Assembly: GCA_036651815.1 (NCBI GenBank)
Contig: JAVVXB010000046.1
Span: 1-9,095 of the forward strand
DNA: 9,095 bases
Direction of reading: 5' to 3'
Source of the DNA: JAVVXB01 sp036651815
Lineage (GTDB): Bacteria > Bacillota > Clostridia > Christensenellales > CAG-138
Under the pieces are notes generated by a model. The model did no database searches and was not told where the DNA came from. It saw only the letters and a list, made by a program, of their open reading frames with translations. Positions 1 through 6,113 of this stretch are shown here, piece after piece. The position numbers were made by a program, and so were the translations under genes. Each line of letters begins with the position of its first letter. Positions within the stretch are counted from its first letter, which is position 1.

Positions 1-607
1 TACGCTGTTTGGGCATATCCTGACAAGTCTCAGCCGTGTTATGACCGGATTCCTGCTGGCGGCATTTCTGGGTATAACACTGGGACTGGCCATGGGTTGG
101 AGCAAATCGACAGAAGCGATCGTAAAGCCTCTGTTCGAAATCATCCGACCGATACCTCCGATTGCATGGATATCCATCGCGGTTATTTGGTTTGGTCTTG
201 GTGAAGGGGCAAAATATTTCATCATATTTATATCCGGCTTTGCGAATATTACGATCAATGTTTATACCGGCGCAAGATCCGTCGATCCCGAGTTGATCGG
301 TGCGGCTCGGATGCTTGGCTGCAGCGATCGTAAGATTTTCACGACAATTGTTATTCCGTCGTCGATACCTTACATCTTCACAGGCCTCCAAATCGCAATT
401 TCCAGCAGCTGGGCGGCGGTGGTTGCCGCTGAGATGGTGCGTTCAACGGACGGCATAGGCTGGATGATAACAAGCGGTCAGGGAATCGGGGATATGGAGC
501 AGATCATGGTTGGTATTATCGCCATTGGCGTGATCGGCTTTTTGCTCGCAACGATCATGAGAGGAGTAGAGGCAAAGCTTTGTGCTTGGAGCCGGGTGCA
601 AGATTGA
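1..607 (+). CDS. ABC transporter permease, SsuC/TauC type (5' partial)
   Basis: This is the membrane subunit of an ABC importer of the nitrate/sulfonate/taurine family. The reading frame is open from base 2, and the 13 residues before the first ATG (41) already look like family sequence (ILTSLSRVMTGF), so the gene starts upstream and only its C-terminal part is here. About five hydrophobic helices are visible. The cytoplasmic EAA loop that docks the ATPase is clear at about 296-380 (GAARMLGCSDRKIF, then VIPSSIPYIFTG). It is followed by the family's typical AAEM...GIGWMI segment. The TGA stop overlaps the next gene's ATG by one base (TGATG), so translation is probably coupled. No substrate-binding protein is in view; it is probably encoded upstream. 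Substrate cannot be read from the permease alone; family members carry alkanesulfonates, taurine, nitrate or small heterocycles. Confidence 0.93.
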   Translation, partial: TLFGHILTSLSRVMTGFLLAAFLGITLGLAMGWSKSTEAIVKPLFEIIRPIPPIAWISIAVIWFGLGEGAKYFIIFISGFANITINVYTGARSVDPELIGAARMLGCSDRKIFTTIVIPSSIPYIFTGLQIAISSSWAAVVAAEMVRSTDGIGWMITSGQGIGDMEQIMVGIIAIGVIGFLLATIMRGVEAKLCAWSRVQD

Positions 608-1359
608 TGGAGAACGTGATTCAACTGAGCCATATCGCAAAAAGCTTCCCTTCCAATGACGGAACGTACGAAGTCATAAAAGACATTGACTTGGAGGCCT
701 CCCAAAACGAGATACTGGTTATCTTCGGACCGGGCCAGTGCGGGAAAACGACACTGCTAAAAGTGATAGCGGGTCTTGAACCGGCGACCGGGGGAAGCGT
801 ATGGATCAATGGCGTGCGCAAGCTCAAGCCCGGCCCGGAGTGCGGCCTTGTATATCAGACGACCGCATTGTTTCCCTGGCTGACCACGATGGGCAATGTC
901 GAATATGGCCCAAAGGTTCAGGGTATGCCAAAGAAACAGCGCCGCGCACGTGCGCAGCACTATATCGATTTGGTTGGGTTAAAAGGCTTTGAGAAATCGT
1001 TTCCGATTCAGCTTTCCGGCGGAATGCGGCAGCGCGTCGGTATTGCTCGCGTTTATTGCAACGAACCGGATGTACTGCTGATGGACGAGCCGTTCGGCCA
1101 CCTGGATGCGCAAACCCGCTACCTGATGCAAAAAGAATTGGAACGCATTTGGGAAACCGAGAAGAGAACGATCATCTTCGTGACGAATAACATCGAAGAA
1201 GCGTTGTATCTTGCGGACAGAGTCGTTGTCATGACGAAATGCCCCGCAACGATCAAACAGGAATTTCGTGTTGATCTGCCGCGCCCAAGAGATTATACAG
1301 ATCCGCGATTTTTGAGTCTTCGTCGTCAGATAACAGCCATCATTGACCCGACAGAGTGA
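607..1359 (+). CDS. ABC transporter ATPase, SsuB/TauB type, with altered Walker A and H-loop
   Basis: This 250-residue nucleotide-binding subunit probably pairs with the ATPase encoded just downstream to drive the permease. The start is the ATG at 607, overlapping the permease stop; an in-frame TTG at 580 is rejected because family homology begins at MENVIQLSHIAKSF. Walker A is GPGQCGKT (residues 41-48), where the usual glycine at the fourth position is Gln44. The Q-loop (YQTTALFPWLT) is normal. The signature is canonical LSGGM (136-140), followed by RQR. Walker B is VLLMDEP with catalytic Glu161. The D-loop is GHLD. The H-loop reads VTNN (192-195), so the His that normally contacts the ATP gamma-phosphate is Asn194. 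The nucleotides bound at this subunit's own Walker A therefore meet non-canonical residues, while its signature motif is intact. The ATPase identity is certain; the reduced activity of that site is inference. Confidence 0.95.
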   Translation: MENVIQLSHIAKSFPSNDGTYEVIKDIDLEASQNEILVIFGPGQCGKTTLLKVIAGLEPATGGSVWINGVRKLKPGPECGLVYQTTALFPWLTTMGNVEYGPKVQGMPKKQRRARAQHYIDLVGLKGFEKSFPIQLSGGMRQRVGIARVYCNEPDVLLMDEPFGHLDAQTRYLMQKELERIWETEKRTIIFVTNNIEEALYLADRVVVMTKCPATIKQEFRVDLPRPRDYTDPRFLSLRRQITAIIDPTE

Positions 1360-1374
1360 AAGAGGGACAGAAAC

Positions 1375-2118
1375 ATGACAAATGAAGAAAAAGTGAAAGT
1401 CACCCATCTCACAAAGAAATTTGGCGACTTGCTTGTCTTGGACGATATTTCGTTTCACGTAAAAACGAATGAGTTTCTTTGCATTGTCGGCCCAACCGGA
1501 TGTGGTAAGACTACGTTTCTCAATAGCTTAAGCAAGCTCTATGACATTACGGCTGGCAGCATCCTCATCAACGATGAAGAAGTGAATCTGAAAAAGCATA
1601 ACATCGCGTATATTTTTCAGGAGTATTCCAACATGCCATGGCTAACGATTGAGCAGAACGTAGCCTTTGGACTCGAAATTAAGAAGTTGCCGAAAGCGGA
1701 AGTCCGGGAACGTGTCGATCGATTCCTTGATATGGTTGGGCTCACGAAATTCAGGAAATATTATCCGAGCCAGCTTTCGGCCAGCATGCTGCAGCGTGCC
1801 GCCATTGCGCGCGCATTTGCGGTGGAGCCGGAAGTTCTCCTGATGGATGAGCCATATGGCCAATTGGATATTGAACTGCGTTTTAAGCTGGAAGATGAGC
1901 TCATTAAGTTGTGGCATCAGATTGGAACGACGGTCATTTTTATCACGCACAATATTGAGGAAGCGGTTTACCTGAGCGAGCGAATTCTCGTTTTAACAAA
2001 TAAGCCAACAAAGATCAAGGCAGAGATTATAAATGATCTTCCGCGCCCACGCGACATTGCGGATCCGAATTTTGTTGCGTTGCGCAATCAGGTGACGGAC
2101 TTGATCAAATGGTGGTAA
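1375..2118 (+). CDS. ABC transporter ATPase, SsuB/TauB type, with degenerate signature motif
   Basis: This is a second ATPase of the same family (247 residues), 15 bases after the first. The ATG at 1375 is preceded by AGAGGGA at 1361-1367. Walker A is canonical GPTGCGKT (residues 39-46). The Q-loop is FQEYSNMPWLT. Walker B is VLLMDEP with Glu159, and the H-loop has its normal His192 (ITHN). The signature motif, however, is LSASM (134-138) instead of LSGGQ/LSGGM, losing both glycines, and the D-loop is GQLD. The pattern is the mirror image of the preceding ATPase: a good Walker A and His, but a poor signature. Most Ssu/Tau-type importers use a single ATPase gene as a homodimer, so two diverged copies side by side suggest an obligate heterodimer. 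A different explanation, two transporters sharing a locus, is less likely because only one permease end is visible, though upstream sequence is missing. Confidence 0.95.
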   Translation: MTNEEKVKVTHLTKKFGDLLVLDDISFHVKTNEFLCIVGPTGCGKTTFLNSLSKLYDITAGSILINDEEVNLKKHNIAYIFQEYSNMPWLTIEQNVAFGLEIKKLPKAEVRERVDRFLDMVGLTKFRKYYPSQLSASMLQRAAIARAFAVEPEVLLMDEPYGQLDIELRFKLEDELIKLWHQIGTTVIFITHNIEEAVYLSERILVLTNKPTKIKAEIINDLPRPRDIADPNFVALRNQVTDLIKWW

Positions 2119-2143
2119 AGATACGGAGTAATGGAGGAACACG

Positions 2144-3613
2144 ATGAAAGCAATCATGTTGATGTTCGATTCTTTGAATCGGCATATGTTAAGTCCATAC
2201 GATTGTGACGATACAATCACGCCAAACTTCAAACGGCTCGCAGAGCGCGCGGTAACGTTTGACAACGCCTATGTCGCCAGCATGCCCTGTATGCCGGCAC
2301 GGCGCGAAATCCACACAGGGCGACTGAACTTTCTGCATAGAAGCTGGGGACCGCTGGAGCCGTTTGATGATTCCATGCCTGAGATATTAAAAAACAACGG
2401 CGTCTATACGCATCTTGTGACGGATCATTACCATTACTTTGAAGATGGTGGAGCTACCTATCACAACCGCTACAGTACCTGGGAGTCTGTTCGTGGCCAG
2501 GAGGGAGACCCCTGGAAGGCATCCATAAAAGATCCAGAGATTCCGCAAACGGTCGGTGGACGCAACAGTTGCCTCTGGCGGCAGGATTGGGTCAACCGTG
2601 AATATATGAAGGGTTTGGAGAACCATCCTCAGAAAAAGACACTGGATCTGGGGTTGCAGTTTATTGATAAAAACAGAGACGCAGACAACTGGATGCTCCA
2701 GATTGAAACATTTGATCCGCACGAACCGTTCTTTGCACCGGACGAATTCCGCAACCTCTATCCGGAAGAATACGATGGGCTGCATTTTGACTGGCCGAAT
2801 TATGTGCCTGTGACGGAAACGGCGGAGCAGGTTAAACATGTGCGCAAGGAATACCATTCACTTCTGACAATGTGCGATTATTCGTTGGGCAGATTACTCG
2901 ATAAAATGGACGAGTATCATCTTTGGGACGATACAATGCTCATTGTCAACACCGACCATGGGTTCTTATTGGGAGAACATGACTGGTGGGCAAAGTGCGT
3001 CCAGCCATGGTACAACGAGAATGCGCTTATCCCGTTGTTTATTTGGGATCCCCGCGCGCAAAAGCAAAATGAGCGCAGGGAAGCATTGGTGCAGGGGATA
3101 GACATTGCGCCTACGCTACTGGAGTATTTCGGGCTTCCGATTCCAGAGGATATGCAGGGGAAACCGCTGAAAGATACGGTAAACAGCGATGTTGCGGTAC
3201 GCGATGCGTGCATATTCGGCATCCATGGCGGTCATGTAAACGTGACGGATGGACGCTATGTCTATATGCGCGCGCCGGTAAAACGCGAAAACACACCGCT
3301 GTATAACTACACGTTGATGCCCTGCCACATGCGCAACAGGTTCAGTGTTGAGGAATTAAGTCACATGGAACTCAGCAAACCGTTGTCATTTACCAAGAAC
3401 TGTCAAGTTCTGAAAGTGGCGTCACACGGGATTCCGGAACTCGATTTCTCCGCCTATCGCTTTGGTACGATGCTGTTTGATGTGAAAAATGATCCGCAGC
3501 AACAGCATCCTATTCAGGATGAGAGGATCGAAAACAGAATGATTGCGTTGCTGATACGCTATATGAAGGAAAACGACAGCCCACCGGAACAATTCGAGAG
3601 GCTGGGCTTATAG
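2144..3613 (+). CDS. Cytosolic cysteine-type sulfatase (S1 family)
   Basis: This 489-residue protein is a formylglycine sulfatase that hydrolyses a sulfate ester. The ATG at 2144 follows GGAGGA (2133-2138). The activation motif C-x-P-x-R is Cys49-Met-Pro-Ala-Arg53, followed by IHTGR; Cys49 is the residue oxidised to formylglycine. Probable metal ligands are Asp9 (LMFDS), and Asp271 with His272 in NTDHGFLLGEHDWWAKC; Lys284 and the DPHEPF stretch (191-196) also fit the family. The Asp-His pair rather than Asp-Asn resembles choline sulfatases and phosphonate monoester hydrolases more than Pseudomonas arylsulfatase. There is no signal peptide: the N-terminus runs straight into the first beta strand, so the enzyme acts in the cytoplasm on an imported substrate. 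An anSME gene in the same operon fits the Cys-type motif. The exact substrate is unknown; neighbouring rbsD and kinase genes suggest a sulfated sugar. Activity on phosphonate or phosphate esters cannot be excluded. Confidence 0.93.
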   Translation: MKAIMLMFDSLNRHMLSPYDCDDTITPNFKRLAERAVTFDNAYVASMPCMPARREIHTGRLNFLHRSWGPLEPFDDSMPEILKNNGVYTHLVTDHYHYFEDGGATYHNRYSTWESVRGQEGDPWKASIKDPEIPQTVGGRNSCLWRQDWVNREYMKGLENHPQKKTLDLGLQFIDKNRDADNWMLQIETFDPHEPFFAPDEFRNLYPEEYDGLHFDWPNYVPVTETAEQVKHVRKEYHSLLTMCDYSLGRLLDKMDEYHLWDDTMLIVNTDHGFLLGEHDWWAKCVQPWYNENALIPLFIWDPRAQKQNERREALVQGIDIAPTLLEYFGLPIPEDMQGKPLKDTVNSDVAVRDACIFGIHGGHVNVTDGRYVYMRAPVKRENTPLYNYTLMPCHMRNRFSVEELSHMELSKPLSFTKNCQVLKVASHGIPELDFSAYRFGTMLFDVKNDPQQQHPIQDERIENRMIALLIRYMKENDSPPEQFERLGL

Positions 3614-3625
3614 GAAGGTGGCGGC

Positions 3626-4021
3626 ATGAAGAAAACGGAACTGATCAACAGCGAACTCTCCGCTGTTATTTCGCGAATGGGACATACGGACAGTCTTGTC
3701 ATCGGTGATTGCGGACTGCCGATTCCGAATGGCATCCAGCGCATTGATTTGGCGTTGGTACGAAACCAGCCGCGATTTCTGGATACGCTGCGCGCGGTGC
3801 TTACCGAGCTTTTTGTGGAATGTGTTGTGGTAGCGGACGAGCTGGTTCAAGGGAACCCTATGTTGCTGGAACAGATCAAAACGATGCTGCCCGATGCAGA
3901 CATTAAGGTGGTATCGCATGAAGAACTCAAAAAGCGCACGGAAAGCGCAAAAGCGATCGTTCGGACGGGCGAGTGCACACCATACGCAAATATCATTCTC
4001 TATTCGGGCGTAAAATTTTGA
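3626..4021 (+). CDS. rbsD: D-ribose pyranase RbsD
   Basis: RbsD interconverts the pyranose and furanose ring forms of D-ribose (FucU relatives act on fucose), supplying the furanose that ribokinase phosphorylates. The product is 131 residues, the same length as I recall for the Bacillus subtilis protein, and shows the family hallmarks throughout: LNS/INS start, GHTDSLVIGDCGLPIP at 19-34 with His20 and Asp28, the RIDLAL segment at 39-44, SHEELK near 97-102 with His98, and the C-terminal RTGECTPYANIIL with Tyr120 and Asn122. The ATG at 3626 is preceded by the SD AAGGTGG (3615-3621), which begins just after the sulfatase stop. Its place between a sulfatase and a ribokinase-family gene is unusual: rbsD normally sits in rbs operons with a ribose-specific ABC transporter. 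This implies that the released sugar is a pentose or similar aldose. Confidence 0.93.
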   Translation: MKKTELINSELSAVISRMGHTDSLVIGDCGLPIPNGIQRIDLALVRNQPRFLDTLRAVLTELFVECVVVADELVQGNPMLLEQIKTMLPDADIKVVSHEELKKRTESAKAIVRTGECTPYANIILYSGVKF

Positions 4022-4026
4022 GCGTT

Positions 4027-4926
4027 ATGAAAGTGATCAATTTTGGCTCACTGAATCTCGACCATGTCTATCGTGTCAATTCGTTCGTCGTAGCGGGCGA
4101 AACGAAGGCTTCGCTCGACTATCGAATGCAAGCAGGCGGAAAGGGATTAAACCAGTCCATCGCGATGGCAAACGCCGGACTGGATGTGTACCACGCTGGG
4201 TGTATTGGATCAGATGATACCTTGCTGAACGACACATTCAGCCAATATCGAATTCATACGGAATATCTGCAGACGCTGCAGGATTGTGCCACGGGACATG
4301 CGATAATCCAGGTGGACGATGCAGGTGAAAACTGCATATTGCTGTATCGGGGAACGAATGGGATGCTCACAGAAGAGCATGTTGATTACGTGCTTTCTTG
4401 CTTTGGCAAGGATGACTTGGTCGTTCTGCAAAACGAGACTAACTTGATTCCCTATATTATGCGTGCTGCGCATCGCCGGGGGATGCGGATCGCTTTCAAT
4501 GCTGCTCCCTACGAGCCGGAGATAGGATCGTATCCACTCGATCTCGTTACCTGGCTGTTCGTGAACGAACAGGAGGGAGGTTGCTTGAGCGGAGAAATAC
4601 TACCTGAGTCAATTACGGAAAAGCTTCACAGAATGTATCCGGACGCCTGTATCGTTCTGACGTTGGGCAAAGACGGATGCGTATGCCGCGCAGGAAGCGA
4701 GACGTTTCGGCAAGCTGCCTTTCGGGTGAAGGCTGTAGATACCACCGCTGCCGGCGATACGTTTGTAGGGTATTTCCTGTATGGAGCATCGGCCGGCCTG
4801 GGGGTATGCGAGGCTCAGCGGATTGCCAGCGCTGCAGGTGCCTTGGCTGTGACGAATCGAGGCGCTGCCATGTCGATACCAACAAAAGATCAAGTGGATT
4901 GCTTTTTGCAGCAAAATGCGCAGTAA
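4027..4926 (+). CDS. Ribokinase-family (PfkB) sugar kinase, RbsK-like
   Basis: This 299-residue PfkB-family kinase would phosphorylate a furanose sugar with ATP, typically ribose to ribose 5-phosphate. The N-terminus MKVINFGSLNLDHVYRV matches the first strand of ribokinases, which fixes the start at 4027, five bases after the rbsD stop; an in-frame upstream start at 3973 would add 18 unrelated residues inside rbsD. Signature 1 is GGKGLNQ (37-43). The second PfkB signature, holding the anion hole and catalytic base, is DTTAAGDTF (238-246), with Asp244 as the base. NEQEGG (180-185) fits the nucleotide-binding region. The SD is weak (GAGCG), so translation probably depends on coupling to rbsD. 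The pairing with RbsD makes ribokinase the first guess; deoxyribokinase or another pentose or hexose kinase in this family is possible. The gene symbol is left empty because specificity is unproven. Confidence 0.9.
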   Translation: MKVINFGSLNLDHVYRVNSFVVAGETKASLDYRMQAGGKGLNQSIAMANAGLDVYHAGCIGSDDTLLNDTFSQYRIHTEYLQTLQDCATGHAIIQVDDAGENCILLYRGTNGMLTEEHVDYVLSCFGKDDLVVLQNETNLIPYIMRAAHRRGMRIAFNAAPYEPEIGSYPLDLVTWLFVNEQEGGCLSGEILPESITEKLHRMYPDACIVLTLGKDGCVCRAGSETFRQAAFRVKAVDTTAAGDTFVGYFLYGASAGLGVCEAQRIASAAGALAVTNRGAAMSIPTKDQVDCFLQQNAQ

Positions 4927-4945
4927 ATAAGGCAGGAACCAAACG

Positions 4946-4981
4946 ATGCAGTCCTTTTGGAGAACAACGTGCGACATCTGA
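4946..4981 (+). other. Possible 11-codon leader ORF overlapping the anSME start
   Basis: An ATG at 4946 has a better placed SD (AGGA at 4934-4937, eight bases away) than most starts here and opens a frame encoding MQSFWRTTCDI, ending at TGA 4979-4981. It spans the SD and GTG start of the downstream maturase in another frame. It may be translated as a coupling leader, or be chance. A single extra T in the TTTT run at 4955-4958 would join this ATG to the maturase frame, so a sequencing or natural indel is another reading. Confidence 0.25.
4959..4962 (+). promoter_or_regulatory. Ribosome binding site selecting the GTG start of anSME
   Basis: GGAG lies six bases before the GTG at 4969. It is too close to an in-frame TTG (4957) to serve that one, so it decides the start. 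The choice is supported by the cysteine numbering of the resulting protein. Confidence 0.6.
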
Positions 4982-6072
4982 ACATCCTAATGAAACCAGC
5001 TTCAAGTAATTGCAACTTGCGCTGCCGCTACTGTTTCTATCATGATGAAACAGAGAACCGCAGCGTTCAGTCGTTTGGCTTTATGAGCGAACAAACACTC
5101 GAGGCAATCGTTCAAAAGGCGCTGTCGTTCGCGACGGAAAGCTGCACATTCGGGTTTCAGGGGGGCGAACCAACGCTCGCAGGGCTGGATTTTTTTCAAA
5201 ATGTCATTGCGCTGCAGAAAAAGCATAATACGAAAAATTTGAATATCCGGAATGCGCTTCAAACGAACGGCATGTTGCTGGACGACGATTGGGCTTCCTT
5301 TCTGGCGGAGAACAAGTTTTTAGTTGGCATATCGCTGGATGGAGACGAAAGTCTGCACAACCTGTACCGGAAAGATGCGCAGGAAGAAGGTACGTTTGCG
5401 CGAGTCATGCAGGGGATTGAGGCTCTAAAACGGCACAACGTGGAATTCAATGTTCTGACGGTCGTTACGGCGCAAACGGCGAAGCGCATCAAAGAAATTT
5501 ACTCGTTTTTTATGAAGCATGGGTTTGTATATCAGCAGTACATCGCGTGTCTGGATCCGGTTGGAGAAAGCAAAGGAACGCGGAAGTACTCGCTGACGCC
5601 GGAGTTATACGCGCGGTTCCTCAAGAATCTGTTCGACGTCTGGTATGAGGATCGGATTGCCGGAAGATTCGTATACAACCGCTATCTCGAGAATCTGGCG
5701 GCGATTTTGCGGGGACAACATGCAGAGAGTTGCGATATGAATGGGGTTTGCTCCGTACAGTATGCGATTGAAAGCGACGGTAGCGTTTACCCATGCGATT
5801 TCTATATGCTGGATGCGTACTGTATTGGCAATCTCAACACGAATAGCTGGCAGGAAATTGACCGGAATCGAGATAGGATTGGATTCATTCCACAATCCGC
5901 GATCCTACCCGAACAGTGTAGGAACTGCCCGTGGCTGCGCCTTTGCCGCGGCGGGTGCCGCAGAAATCGAATTGCAGCGGGCGCGGAAGATTCCGGGGTG
6001 AATTGTTTCTGCAAATCCTATCTGGAATTCTTCCCATATATGCTGCCCCGCATGAGAGAACTGTTGAAATAA
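4969..6072 (+). CDS. Anaerobic sulfatase-maturing enzyme (radical SAM/SPASM)
   Basis: This enzyme (anSME) oxidises the active-site Cys of sulfatases to formylglycine without oxygen, using S-adenosylmethionine and three [4Fe-4S] clusters. With the GTG start the protein has 367 residues. The radical SAM motif CxxxCxxC is Cys15-Cys19-Cys22, followed by FYHD. The SAM-binding GGEP is at 65-68. The C-terminal SPASM region has Cys255, 261, 276, 317, 320, 326, 330 and 348; from memory this is the same numbering as the C. perfringens enzyme, and Asp277 falls where that enzyme has its proposed catalytic base. The N-terminal MRHLNILMKPASSNCNLRCR is typical. Its obvious client is the CMPAR-type sulfatase two genes upstream. 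The need for this oxygen-sensitive enzyme points to an anaerobe. Relatives that mature other peptides exist, but the full-length match and the context make anSME very likely. Confidence 0.94.
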   Translation: MRHLNILMKPASSNCNLRCRYCFYHDETENRSVQSFGFMSEQTLEAIVQKALSFATESCTFGFQGGEPTLAGLDFFQNVIALQKKHNTKNLNIRNALQTNGMLLDDDWASFLAENKFLVGISLDGDESLHNLYRKDAQEEGTFARVMQGIEALKRHNVEFNVLTVVTAQTAKRIKEIYSFFMKHGFVYQQYIACLDPVGESKGTRKYSLTPELYARFLKNLFDVWYEDRIAGRFVYNRYLENLAAILRGQHAESCDMNGVCSVQYAIESDGSVYPCDFYMLDAYCIGNLNTNSWQEIDRNRDRIGFIPQSAILPEQCRNCPWLRLCRGGCRRNRIAAGAEDSGVNCFCKSYLEFFPYMLPRMRELLK

Positions 6073-6113
6073 AGGGACAAAGTCATTACACAATTATTGG
6101 AGATACTACAGTT

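Noticed and set aside
580..606. Earlier TTG start for the first ATPase
   Set aside because: It would add nine residues that are out-of-frame permease sequence; the family N-terminus begins at ATG 607, which overlaps the permease stop.
979..1458. 159-codon reverse-strand ORF
   Set aside because: It is antisense to two clear ATPase genes, with no recognisable motif and no ribosome site; a shadow frame.
2387..2857. 156-codon reverse-strand ORF within the sulfatase
   Set aside because: No family features; the forward frame is a complete sulfatase.
3973..4026. Earlier start for the kinase inside rbsD
   Set aside because: The 18 added residues lie in the conserved RbsD C-terminus read in another frame; MKVINFGSLN is the normal ribokinase beginning.
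5931..6113. Earlier start for the TauE-like gene inside anSME
   Set aside because: The added 61 residues overlap the SPASM cysteine region of anSME in another frame and are not membrane-like; ATG 6114 fits.
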